This document shows, piece by piece, positions 8,575-16,184 of a DNA stretch of 64,000 nt. The position numbers and the translations under genes were made by a program. The notes under the pieces are model-generated. The model saw nothing but the letters and a program-made list of their open reading frames with translations, made no database searches and was not told the DNA's origin. The DNA is from Methylotenera sp. Its GTDB lineage: Bacteria > Pseudomonadota > Gammaproteobacteria > Burkholderiales > Methylophilaceae. The stretch is taken from positions 145,379 through 209,378 of the forward strand of contig NZ_JAQSDZ010000008.1 in assembly GCF_029946165.1 (NCBI RefSeq), written 5' to 3'. Position 1 is the stretch's first letter. Every line of letters starts with the position of its first letter.

Positions 8575-10007
8575 TGCAACACCCATGTATCTTTAGTGCC
8601 GCCACCTTGCGATGAGTTAACCACTAAAGACCCTTCATTCATTGCCACACGACACAATGCGCCAGGCACGACTGAGGTTGTTTTACCTGTTAAGACATAA
8701 GGGCGCAAATCTACATGGCGTGGCGCCACGCCTTGCTCAACCATGGTTGGACAAGTAGAAAGTGCTAATGTAGGTTGGGCAATGTAATTATCAGGGTCCG
8801 CAATAATACGTAATCTAAATTCTTCAATTTGCGCTTTGCTTGAGGTAGGGCCAACGAGCATGCCATAGCCACCAGAGCCTTGCACTTCTTTAACCACCAA
8901 TTCAGCAAGGTGATCTAACACATATTTTCTATCGTCTTCCTTACTGAGCTTATAGGTTGGAACATTTGACAAAATCGGCTCCTCACCCAAATAAAACTTA
9001 ATCATTTCAGGCACATAGGTATAAGTTGCTTTGTCATCAGCTACGCCTGTGCCGATGGCATTCGCTAACGCTACACCGCCATTACGATAGACTGAAACCA
9101 ACCCAGGTACACCCAACATGGAGTCTTGCCTGAATGCCAATGGGTCAATAAAGTCATCGTCTATACGGCGATAAATCACATCAATCTTTTTAGGCCCTTC
9201 GGTGGTGCGCATGAAAACAGCATTGTCTTTCACAAACATATCGCGACCTTCAACTAGCTCAATGCCCATTTGTTGTGCAAGAAAGGCATGCTCAAAGTAG
9301 GCGCTGTTGTATGCACCAGGCGTCATTAGTACTACGGTAGGGTTACTGGTTGCGCCACGGGGCGCAACTGCTCTAAGGTTTTCAAGCAGAAGTTGCGGAT
9401 AATGTTCAACGGGTGAAATAGGATATTGTCTGAAAAGTTCAGGGAATAATCGCATCATCATGCGACGATCTTCCAGCATGTATGAAACACCAGAAGGCGT
9501 TCGTAAGTTATCTTCTAATACATAAAATGTATCCGCTTCGGTGCGCACAATATCAATGCCTGCGATATGTGCATACACGCCGCCCGGCACGTCTACCCCT
9601 TGCATCTCTGGCCTGTACATTTCGTTGGTCAGTATGCTGTCAGGCATGATGCCAGCTTTAATAATGTCTTGGCCGTGATAGATGTCATTCAAAAACATAT
9701 TAAGTGCCCGCACACGTTGGCAAGCGCCTGCGGAGAGCTTTGCCCATTCACTTGCGGCTAAAATTCGGGGGATTACGTCAAATGGAATCAAGCGCTCAGC
9801 GCCTTCTTCTTCGCCATAAACCGCAAATGTGATGCCAACTCGTCGAAACAATAGTTCAGCATCGCGAGATTTTTGCGCAAGTTGAGAAAAGTCTTTGCCA
9901 CCTAACCACTTAGCATAAGGCGCGTAAACTTGTCTAACGCCTTTTTTTGAATCTACAGATTCATCAAATGCCGTGAGCAGTTTATTTTTATAATCAATAG
10001 AAGCCAT
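8568..10007 (-). CDS. Circularly permuted type 2 ATP-grasp protein
   Basis: 479 residues of the COG2308 family, a predicted ATP-dependent carboxylate-amine ligase. Family segments in order: LLFRRVGITFAVYG near 50-65, EDNLRTPSGVSYMLEDRR near 165, DVIYRRIDDDFIDP near 265, VVKEVQGSGGYGMLVGPT near 380 and YIAQPTLALSTCPT near 410. The acidic and basic residues in these fit nucleotide and metal binding. It is the first gene of the leftward arm. A sigma-54 consensus at 10019-10035 places the predicted transcript start within a base or two of this ATG, and no Shine-Dalgarno is visible, so the message may be essentially leaderless. No sensible alternative start occurs before the conserved region. Known largely from comparative genomics; substrate unknown. 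Confidence 0.94.
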   Translation of the reverse strand: MASIDYKNKLLTAFDESVDSKKGVRQVYAPYAKWLGGKDFSQLAQKSRDAELLFRRVGITFAVYGEEEGAERLIPFDVIPRILAASEWAKLSAGACQRVRALNMFLNDIYHGQDIIKAGIMPDSILTNEMYRPEMQGVDVPGGVYAHIAGIDIVRTEADTFYVLEDNLRTPSGVSYMLEDRRMMMRLFPELFRQYPISPVEHYPQLLLENLRAVAPRGATSNPTVVLMTPGAYNSAYFEHAFLAQQMGIELVEGRDMFVKDNAVFMRTTEGPKKIDVIYRRIDDDFIDPLAFRQDSMLGVPGLVSVYRNGGVALANAIGTGVADDKATYTYVPEMIKFYLGEEPILSNVPTYKLSKEDDRKYVLDHLAELVVKEVQGSGGYGMLVGPTSSKAQIEEFRLRIIADPDNYIAQPTLALSTCPTMVEQGVAPRHVDLRPYVLTGKTTSVVPGALCRVAMNEGSLVVNSSQGGGTKDTWVLQC

Positions 10008-10018
10008 AAGTCATTACT

Positions 10019-10035
10019 TGCAAGGGCCGTGCCAA
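10019..10035 (-). promoter_or_regulatory. Sigma-54 (RpoN) promoter, leftward arm
   Basis: On the minus strand the sequence reads TTGGCACG, four bases, TTGCA. This matches the YTGGCACG-N4-TTGCW consensus at every defined position, with the GG and GC pairs separated by exactly ten bases. The predicted start site is about base 10008, next to the ATG of the ATP-grasp gene at 10007. Confidence 0.78.
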
Positions 10036-10140
10036 CTCATACAAAAATTATCAATCTCTATATTGAATGCGCTTTCCAGAGCTGTTCCTAATTAAATTAA
10101 TTGCATAAGCAATAGGTGTTATTAAGTCCACTTTAACAGA

Positions 10141-10157
10141 TGCGCTGGTTTGGTGCA
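10141..10157. promoter_or_regulatory. Possible NtrC-type enhancer site
   Basis: The minus strand reads TGCACCA, three bases, CAGCGCA. The left half equals the NtrC consensus half-site TGCACCA and the right half matches four of seven positions. It is centred about 140 bases upstream of the leftward sigma-54 start and about 160 upstream of the rightward one, a normal enhancer distance. Half of the palindrome is weak, so this is only a candidate. Confidence 0.42.
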
Positions 10158-10281
10158 TACCTAACTGAGCAAAGTGTTTTGTTAGTGCGTAATTTCATCA
10201 AATTTCCCTCAACGTAAACTCTGTAGCCTATTTCAGGCTAATTAGGTGAAGTAGACTGGTCAAACTTAAAAAAATTAGCTT

Positions 10282-10298
10282 TTGGTACAATTGTTGCT
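10282..10298 (+). promoter_or_regulatory. Sigma-54-type promoter, rightward arm
   Basis: Reads TTGGTACA, four bases, TTGCT. The essential GG and GC are present with ten bases between, and there are two departures from consensus in the -24 block (C to T, G to A). The predicted start is near 10309, giving a 78-base leader before the transglutaminase gene at 10387, which has its own AGGAG site. Support comes mainly from the stronger, oppositely oriented copy 250 bases away. The rest of 10008-10386 holds no reading frame or clear sigma-70 promoter. Confidence 0.55.
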
Positions 10299-10386
10299 GT
10301 ATCTTCTGGGTAATTTCTTTAGATATGTGGCTTCGTTAACAGATGCTTAACCATAGATTGCTTAGAATAATAAAAAGGAGACAACT

Positions 10387-11184
10387 ATGTGGCTACATAC
10401 CCAATGCGATATTACTTTTGACGTTGCTATACCAACACCGTTCATTTTGATGCTTAGGCCGCGCAGCGGTGTTAATCAATGGATAGCACGCGAGTCGTAT
10501 ACGCTAAATCCGAGCGTACCAGTGGTTGAGTATACCGATAACTATGGCAATCTTTGTCAGCGCTTAATCGCGCCACAAGGTGAATTTTCAATTCATACTT
10601 CTGCTGACATTATGACCGCAGACAACATCGATGTTTGTGCTGGCGCGCCGTTTGATGAAGTGCAGAATCTGCCTAACGAAGTGCTTACTTACCTGTTACC
10701 TACGCGCTATTGTGAGTCAGATCGCTTTATCGATTTAGGTCAGGAGCTAGTTGCTGGCGTGGCGCCCGGTTATGACCAAGTCGCTACCATCGTGGCTTGG
10801 ATACAGAACAATATTAAGTTTAATTCAGACTCCATGCACTTTCAGCTTTCTGCGGTAGAAGTGAATCAGCAGCGTGAAGGCGTATGTCGTGAGTTGGCGC
10901 ATTTGGGCATCGCACTTTGTAGAGGTTTGTGTATTCCTGCGCGTATGGTGGTGGGTTACTTGCATGGGTTAAAGCCTATGGATTTTCATGCATGGTTTGA
11001 GGCATACGTTGGTGGACGCTGGTATACCTTTGATCCAACACAACCGCATCCTATCGGAGGTCGTGTTACTGTGGCTTATGGGCGCGATGCAGCGGATGTT
11101 GCGATATTTAACCAATTTGGCCCAGCGCTATTTCCACTAGCCATGTCGGTGAGTGTGAAGATGTTAGATGCAGCACCTACCTAA
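10387..11184 (+). CDS. Transglutaminase family protein
   Basis: 265 residues. Short N-terminal region, then the transglutaminase-like core with C167 ([10 protein letters not shown]), H201 ([10 protein letters not shown]) and D216 (YTFDPTQ), so the triad is intact. The CRELAH variant and FDPTQ ending belong to the bacterial transglutaminase-like cysteine hydrolase/transferase group rather than animal transglutaminases. AAAAAGGAG precedes the ATG at a good distance. First gene of the rightward arm of the cluster; the next gene starts 18 bases after its stop. Probably cytoplasmic, as no signal peptide is seen. Likely works with the ATP-grasp and alpha-E proteins encoded divergently; the reaction is not known. 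Confidence 0.92.
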   Translation: MWLHTQCDITFDVAIPTPFILMLRPRSGVNQWIARESYTLNPSVPVVEYTDNYGNLCQRLIAPQGEFSIHTSADIMTADNIDVCAGAPFDEVQNLPNEVLTYLLPTRYCESDRFIDLGQELVAGVAPGYDQVATIVAWIQNNIKFNSDSMHFQLSAVEVNQQREGVCRELAHLGIALCRGLCIPARMVVGYLHGLKPMDFHAWFEAYVGGRWYTFDPTQPHPIGGRVTVAYGRDAADVAIFNQFGPALFPLAMSVSVKMLDAAPT

Positions 11185-11202
11185 GGGCTATTTAATTTAA
11201 GC

Positions 11203-12057
11203 ATGCAAAGATTACGCATTAAACATCTGACCGAATATACCTTCCCAGCGCAGGTAACGTTGAATCAACATAAGCTTTTACTGCGACCAAGAGTAGGCCA
11301 TGACGTCCGTATTGAGTCTTCAAAATTAGAAATTTCGCCTAGTTATAATATTAAATGGCAGCGGGATGTATTTGATAACTCTCTGGCCATTGTCAATTTC
11401 TTAGAGCCTTCAAATAAGCTCACTATCGCTAGTGAGGTCATTATTGAACACTATGATCAGGCACTTTTTGACCCCATGTTAGAAAGCTATGCTTCTCAAT
11501 ATCCATTTAGTTATGCTTTAGATGAACAAGCGGATTTGGCAAGTTTTCAACAAAGCAGCTTTTACAACGACCAACAAGTCGTAAACACTTGGTTGCAACA
11601 ACAAAACTTAATTGGCATGCAAACTTTTAGCTTGTTAATCAATTTAAATCAAAATATTAGCAAAAATTTTCGTTACCAAATGCGAGAAGAAGCGGGGGTG
11701 CAATCGCCTTCGCAAACCCTTTCACAACGGAGCGGATCTTGTAGAGATTACGCGACGCTCTTTATTGAAGCATGTCGGTGTTTGGGGTTAGCGAGTCGAT
11801 TTGTCAGTGGCTACTTACATGCCCCAGCAACAGAAGCTGGAAACGCAACCACCCACGCATGGGCTGAAGTATATTTGCCCGGCACTGGTTGGAAAGGATT
11901 CGACCCTACTTCAGGAGAGATTACGGGTAACCACCATATTGCGGTAGCTGTTGCGCGCAATCCAGAATCAGTTCCACCAATTTCTGGTAGCTTTACTGGA
12001 CTGGGCTTAATGGCCACTACGATGCTAGTAAACGTGCAGGTTAATTTGCTGCTTTAG
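11203..12057 (+). CDS. Transglutaminase family protein
   Basis: 284 residues, with the N-terminal bacterial transglutaminase region (RLRIKHLTEYTF onward) and the core domain carrying C180 (GSCRDYATLF), H218 (THAWAEVYLPG) and D234 (KGFDPTSG). It closely resembles the N-terminal third of the 1124-residue DUF2126 protein (positions 180 and 229-245 there), so the two may be paralogues of one ancestor. It follows the preceding transglutaminase gene by 18 bases and ends the rightward arm. Its stop is 47 bases from the convergent rubredoxin gene. Confidence 0.92.
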   Translation: MQRLRIKHLTEYTFPAQVTLNQHKLLLRPRVGHDVRIESSKLEISPSYNIKWQRDVFDNSLAIVNFLEPSNKLTIASEVIIEHYDQALFDPMLESYASQYPFSYALDEQADLASFQQSSFYNDQQVVNTWLQQQNLIGMQTFSLLINLNQNISKNFRYQMREEAGVQSPSQTLSQRSGSCRDYATLFIEACRCLGLASRFVSGYLHAPATEAGNATTHAWAEVYLPGTGWKGFDPTSGEITGNHHIAVAVARNPESVPPISGSFTGLGLMATTMLVNVQVNLLL

Positions 12058-12103
12058 CGATACACATTTAGCATTAAGTAGGCAATGCCAGCCGATTTAC
12101 TAC

Positions 12104-12268
12104 TTAAAATTCAACCATTTCAAATTCTGCTTTAGAAACACCGCATTCAGGGCATGACCAATCAGCAGGTACGTCTTCCCAGCGCGTGCCGGGTGCAATA
12201 CCATCTTCAGGCCACCCTTTTTCTTCTTCATATACAAATCCGCATACTACACATTGCCACATTTTCAT
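12104..12268 (-). CDS. Rubredoxin
   Basis: 54-residue protein with the two iron-binding motifs CVVCG (C6, C9) and CPECG (C39, C42), the aromatic and acidic residues usual in rubredoxins, and the typical [17 protein letters not shown] spacer. A one-iron electron carrier in the cytoplasm. GGA lies seven bases before the ATG. It is transcribed in the same direction as catalase but is separated from it by a strong terminator at 12377-12416, so it probably has its own promoter. Being next to katA and oxyR fits a peroxide or oxygen detoxification role, as rubredoxins donate electrons to such enzymes, but the partner is not in the window. Confidence 0.95.
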   Translation of the reverse strand: MKMWQCVVCGFVYEEEKGWPEDGIAPGTRWEDVPADWSCPECGVSKAEFEMVEF

Positions 12269-12376
12269 GATTTTTCCATTATTAAGCTTTAAAGCTTTGA
12301 GATTGAAGTCTTACTATTTTGTCGTTTGCTAGCTTAAAGCCTTACAGGAAACTTTTCAAATAAAAGCTGATTAAAT

Positions 12377-12416
12377 AAAAAGCCCGTACTTGATAATAGT
12401 TTCAAGTACGGGCTTT
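12377..12416 (-). terminator. Rho-independent terminator after katA
   Basis: Fifteen-base perfect stem (AAAGCCCGTACTTGA and its complement) with an eight-base loop; on the minus strand it runs into TTTTTATTT. It lies 36 bases after the katA stop and isolates catalase from rubredoxin. Confidence 0.9.
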
Positions 12417-12452
12417 GAATAGCAAGTTTAGATTTGCTAAAAGATAGCTAAC

Positions 12453-13889
12453 TTACAAGCCTAAAGCCTTAGCTATACCAGCACCATATGCTGGGTCTGC
12501 TTTAGAGCAGTTGGCAATATGACGTTTTTGAATTTCAACAGAAGCGCCACCAATAGAGCGAGCTGTATTTTCAAACAACACTTGCTGTTCGGCAGGCGTC
12601 ATTAAACGGAACAAATTGCCAGGTTGAGAATAGTAGTCCTCGTCCACGCGATGATTCCAATGATCTGCCTTGCCCTCAATGGCTAATGGAGGCTCACTGA
12701 AATCTGGTTGCTCTTGCCATTCGCCTTTAGTGTTTGGCTCATAACCAATGGTTGAACCATGGTTGCCATCGGTGCGCATCGCACCATCACGATGATAGCT
12801 ATGAACTGGACATTTAGGCGCATTAACAGGTATTTGATGATGATTCACCCCTAATCTGTATCGCTGTGCATCACCGTAAGCAAACAAACGCGCTTGCAAC
12901 ATCTTGTCTGGCGAGAAGCTAATACCAGGTACGACTGCCGCTGGGTTAAAGGCAGACTGCTCAACTTCAGCAAAGAAGTTTTGAGGGTTACGGTTAAGTT
13001 CCATCACGCCCACTTCAGTCAATGGGTAGTCTTTATGTGGCCAAACTTTGGTTAAATCAAATGGATTTAGAGAGTAAGAGCCTGCATCTTTCTCAGGCAT
13101 GATTTGTACAGCAAGTGTCCATTTTGGATAATCACCATTTTCAATACTATCAAACAAATCGCGCTGATGACTTTCACGGTCTTTACCCACAATAGCTTCT
13201 GCTTCCGCATCAGTTAAATTCTTTATACCCTGTTGGGAAGTAAAGTGAAATTTCACCCAATAACGCTCATTGTTAGCATTAATCAAACTAAATGTATGGC
13301 TACCAAAACCATGCATGTGACGATAACTTGCTGGTATGCCACGGTCGCTCATCACAATGGTGACTTGGTGCAAGGCCTCAGGTAATGATGTCCAGAAATC
13401 CCAGTTGTTTTCTGCACTACGCATGTTAGTGCGGGGGTCACGTTTTACTGCATGGTTTAAATCTGGAAACTTAAGAGGATCGCGTAAAAAGAATACGGGT
13501 GTGTTATTACCAGCTAAATCCCAGTTACCTTCTTCAGTATAGAACTTTACTGAAAAGCCGCGAATGTCACGCTCGGCATCTGCAGCGCCACGCTCCCCAG
13601 CTACGGTAGTAAAGCGTGCAAACAATTCAGTTTTTTTACCGACTTGTGAGAATATTTTCGCACGCGTGTATTGGCTAATATCATTAGTCACAGTAAAAGT
13701 ACCATATGCACCTGAGCCTTTAGCGTGCATACGGCGTTCTGGAATCACCTCTCGGTTAAAATGCGCAAGTTTCTCTAACATCCATACATCTTGCAATAAT
13801 ACTGGTCCACGCGGTCCAGCTGTCATGGTATTTTGGTTATCTGGCACTGGTGCGCCAGCTGCGGTAGTCAATTTCTTTTTAATGCTCAC
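12453..13889 (-). CDS. katA: Catalase, small-subunit heme type
   Basis: 478 residues, the size of clade-3 monofunctional catalases. It splits hydrogen peroxide to water and oxygen. Visible residues: distal H55 in [14 protein letters not shown]128 in [11 protein letters not shown], and the proximal heme tyrosine Y338 in [14 protein letters not shown]. No signal peptide, so cytoplasmic. The start is GTG, supported by AAGGAG seven bases before it. It is divergent from oxyR, the standard arrangement for peroxide-induced catalase. A 24-codon reading frame with its own ribosome site lies 23 bases upstream (13913-13987). Confidence in the family is very high; the symbol katA is by type. Confidence 0.97.
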   Translation of the reverse strand: MSIKKKLTTAAGAPVPDNQNTMTAGPRGPVLLQDVWMLEKLAHFNREVIPERRMHAKGSGAYGTFTVTNDISQYTRAKIFSQVGKKTELFARFTTVAGERGAADAERDIRGFSVKFYTEEGNWDLAGNNTPVFFLRDPLKFPDLNHAVKRDPRTNMRSAENNWDFWTSLPEALHQVTIVMSDRGIPASYRHMHGFGSHTFSLINANNERYWVKFHFTSQQGIKNLTDAEAEAIVGKDRESHQRDLFDSIENGDYPKWTLAVQIMPEKDAGSYSLNPFDLTKVWPHKDYPLTEVGVMELNRNPQNFFAEVEQSAFNPAAVVPGISFSPDKMLQARLFAYGDAQRYRLGVNHHQIPVNAPKCPVHSYHRDGAMRTDGNHGSTIGYEPNTKGEWQEQPDFSEPPLAIEGKADHWNHRVDEDYYSQPGNLFRLMTPAEQQVLFENTARSIGGASVEIQKRHIANCSKADPAYGAGIAKALGL

Positions 13890-13912
13890 GAGATTTCTCC
13901 TTATTAATATGA

Positions 13913-13987
13913 TTAATTATTTGCTGCAAAGTTGGCGAGTAGTTCTATCAGGTCTTGTCTATTAGATTCAATCATTATTTTTAACAT
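13913..13987 (-). CDS. Possible 24-residue small protein or leader peptide before katA
   Basis: ATG at 13987 is preceded by AAGGAG at an ideal distance. The frame runs 24 codons and stops 23 bases before the katA GTG, which has a second AAGGAG. The peptide starts MLKIMIESN and is not recognised. Two good ribosome sites in tandem on the same strand suggest it is translated from the katA message, either as a small protein or to couple translation. Length alone gives little statistical support. Confidence 0.4.
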   Translation of the reverse strand: MLKIMIESNRQDLIELLANFAANN

Positions 13988-14078
13988 TTTTTACTCCTTA
14001 ATCACCGTCATCACTAGCGATGTGTGTAGCCATTCTATAGGGTGATAATTGATATGTATAATTGTATGTTTCAATGGC

Positions 14079-14101
14079 ATTGATAAATATAATTTATCAA
14101 T
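14079..14101. promoter_or_regulatory. Palindromic operator candidate, oxyR-katA intergenic region
   Basis: Perfect inverted repeat ATTGATAAAT, three bases, ATTTATCAAT, ending 34 bases before the oxyR ATG. It contains a T-N11-A core and GATA...TATC half-sites as in LysR-family/OxyR operators. Likely an autoregulatory and katA-activating site; the exact OxyR tetranucleotide pattern is only partly met. Confidence 0.55.
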
Positions 14102-14135
14102 GTATGATGAAAAAAACTGAGGATATTGAGCTTAA

Positions 14136-15038
14136 ATGAGTCTAACAGAATTAAAATTTATTGTAGCTGTGGCGCAAGAGCGCAACTTTAGGCGTGCTGC
14201 GGAAAAGTGTTTTGTCTCGCAACCTGCGCTTAGTATGGCGATTAAAAAACTTGAAGAAGAGCTGAATGTGATTATTTTTGAGCGTAGCAGAAGCGAAGTC
14301 AGTATGACTGAAATTGGCGAAAAAATAGTGGAGCAAGCCTCAAAAGTTTTAGAAGAAACCGCCTACATTAAGCAGTTAGCAGAACTCGGTAAGAATCAGC
14401 TAAAGGGTACATTAAAACTGGGCATGATACATTCAGTAGGGCCATATTTATTACCCGAGATTATTCCGATATTACGCAATAGCGCACCAGATATGCCTTT
14501 GGAAGTGGAAGAAAACTTAACGGCTAATTTAGAAGTGCAATTACGTAATGGCATTATTGATGCGGCCATTATTGCCTTGCCATTTAATATCCCTGGCTTG
14601 CAATATCGTGCTTTATACGATGAAGAGTTTGATGTAGTCATACCAAGCGATCATCACTGGGCAAATCGTAAACATATTAAACCCGAAGAGTTGGCAGATG
14701 AAAAAGTACTGTTACTAAATAGTGGCCATTGTTTTAGCAACCAAGTTACGCAGGCATGCCCAGAACTCTCACGTAAGGGAGAGGTTTTGCAGGGTAATTC
14801 TTTAGAAACTATTCGTAATATGGTGGCTTCCAACCTAGGTATTACCGTATTGCCTTGCTCGGCCACAGCAGAACGCTACAATAACCCACTGATTAAAGTA
14901 ATTCCATTTGCCCGCCCAGCGCCAACAAGACGTATAGCGATTGCGTGGCGTAAGAGCTTTATGAGATTAGAAGCGGTAGAAAAAATTGCTGAGGCGATTA
15001 AAGCAATTGATTCAAATTACATGCTGTTGATTGAGTAA
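14136..15038 (+). CDS. oxyR: OxyR, peroxide-sensing LysR-family regulator
   Basis: 300 residues. N-terminal helix-turn-helix of the LysR type (RNFRRAAEKCFVSQPALS, residues 17-34) and a substrate-like C-terminal domain. The two redox cysteines are at C199 (SGHCF) and C208 (TQACPE), with the same numbering as in E. coli OxyR, and are followed by the conserved SLETIRNMVASNLGITVLP. Peroxide would form the disulfide and activate transcription. It is divergent from katA with an operator-like palindrome between them. The combination of cysteines and neighbour makes the assignment firm. Confidence 0.95.
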   Translation: MSLTELKFIVAVAQERNFRRAAEKCFVSQPALSMAIKKLEEELNVIIFERSRSEVSMTEIGEKIVEQASKVLEETAYIKQLAELGKNQLKGTLKLGMIHSVGPYLLPEIIPILRNSAPDMPLEVEENLTANLEVQLRNGIIDAAIIALPFNIPGLQYRALYDEEFDVVIPSDHHWANRKHIKPEELADEKVLLLNSGHCFSNQVTQACPELSRKGEVLQGNSLETIRNMVASNLGITVLPCSATAERYNNPLIKVIPFARPAPTRRIAIAWRKSFMRLEAVEKIAEAIKAIDSNYMLLIE

Positions 15039-15110
15039 GTATATAAACTTCAATGAGCATACTTACTTAGTAAGAGTCCGACTTATTGACGCGGTAAATC
15101 AAAGGCAATA

Positions 15111-15134
15111 AAAAAGGCGCCTAAGGCGCCTTTT
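15111..15134. terminator. Bidirectional terminator between oxyR and pqqA
   Basis: Ten-base perfect stem AAAAGGCGCC with a three-base loop. The minus-strand T-run (TTTTTATTG) is the better one, so it mainly ends pqqA, 17 bases after its stop; it can also stop oxyR transcripts. Confidence 0.85.
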
Positions 15135-15150
15135 CCGTAATAAAGAACAA

Positions 15151-15222
15151 TTATTTGTTCATTACGTACATTGTAACTTCGAAACCGAAACGCATTTCAG
15201 TAGCTGCTGGTGTTGTCCACAT
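15151..15222 (-). CDS. pqqA: PQQ precursor peptide PqqA
   Basis: 23-residue peptide beginning MWTTPAATEMRF and containing E15-V-T-M-Y19, the Glu and Tyr that PqqE/PqqD join to build pyrroloquinoline quinone. AGGAG stands seven bases before the ATG and a strong terminator follows, so it is a well-formed independent transcription unit. None of pqqB, C, D or E is adjacent; the neighbours are oxyR and a DUF3426 gene. In methylotrophs PQQ is the cofactor of methanol dehydrogenase, and separate or multiple pqqA copies are known. The identification rests on the conserved core and length. Confidence 0.93.
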   Translation of the reverse strand: MWTTPAATEMRFGFEVTMYVMNK

Positions 15223-15360
15223 AATAATTCTCCTGTAAGTTAATTAATTAAGTAATACATAATCTATGACTTACATAATACATTGCGGTTGCAATTACTA
15301 GCTATGTAAAGCAATTAAATTAGACTAATGATTTTCATTAGAATAGGTTTTGAGGCTAAT

Positions 15361-16176
15361 TTAATAACTCACGGAAAGTCGATAACCAGCCACAGCTTTA
15401 TCTTGAGCAGTCAGTGCTAATTTAACTTTGATTTCAGCGCCCGCAGGCAAGCCACGAGTAATATCAGTATGCTCAGGCAGATACTCTGCAGGAGTGAATA
15501 TGCGTCTAAATTTAGGTTTGTCCTCAATATCGGTTAGGGTCAGCTCAATATTCGGGTAAGTTTGATTGAATGCAGCTTGATTTATCAAAGTGGTAGAAAA
15601 GTGGACAAAACCTTCGTGGGCTTCATCTTCTCGCATGTCTGAATCATCAATGATGATAAATTCAATTTTCTTAGGGAGCTGAATATTACAAGAAATTTTC
15701 TCGCATAGTTGAGTAAGCAAAGGTTTGAGTTTTGGATAGTAAATAGCAATATCACTACGCCAATAATAGAGGCTTTGTGCCAGAGCTGCGAGAAATAGAA
15801 TAATGGCTAACAGACTTAATAACCAATTAGATAAACGACTTTTAGATTTGGCTTTGTGGTCAATCGCTTCAAAGTAATTTGCTTGACTGTGTTGTAAAAC
15901 AACATCTTGCACAATCTCACTGTCTTCGCTACTTACTTGGGGACTTTCTTGCTGTTCATTCTGTGTAACTTCAGCCGGATTCACTGTCTTGATACTGGCT
16001 AAATCAGTGCCTTCTTTAATATCAGCTTCAGACTCGGTAATGTTCACCAACTCTATTTTTGCATCAAATACATTTAAACAATGGCCGCAACGTACTTTGC
16101 CATTGTGTTGGTTTAATTGATCATCAGTAACAATAAATTGCGTTTGGCAATTAGGGCAATTAGTGATGTTGCTCAT
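15361..16176 (-). CDS. Zinc-ribbon and DUF3426 membrane protein
   Basis: 271 residues. An MJ0042-type zinc ribbon is at the N-terminus (C7, C10, C30, C33: NCPNCQ and VRCGHC). An acidic linker follows, then one membrane helix near 120-138 (LLSLLAIILFLAALAQ) and a DUF3426 domain of beta-rich character to the end. The topology suggests a cytoplasmic zinc ribbon and a periplasmic domain. The function is unknown. It is eight bases downstream of prmA, in the accB-accC-prmA operon, a linkage common in Betaproteobacteria. Confidence 0.9.
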   Translation of the reverse strand: MSNITNCPNCQTQFIVTDDQLNQHNGKVRCGHCLNVFDAKIELVNITESEADIKEGTDLASIKTVNPAEVTQNEQQESPQVSSEDSEIVQDVVLQHSQANYFEAIDHKAKSKSRLSNWLLSLLAIILFLAALAQSLYYWRSDIAIYYPKLKPLLTQLCEKISCNIQLPKKIEFIIIDDSDMREDEAHEGFVHFSTTLINQAAFNQTYPNIELTLTDIEDKPKFRRIFTPAEYLPEHTDITRGLPAGAEIKVKLALTAQDKAVAGYRLSVSY

Positions 16177-16184
16177 TTTCCACT

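Noticed and set aside
13564..13965. 133-codon plus-strand reading frame across the start of katA
   Set aside because: It is antisense to the catalase N-terminus and to the small frame at 13913-13987, has no ribosome site and no recognisable motif; a shadow of katA.
15282..15295. Short inverted repeat ATTGC-GGTT-GCAAT upstream of pqqA
   Set aside because: Five-base arms only; could be an operator but there is nothing to distinguish it from chance, and no convincing -35/-10 pair was found around it.
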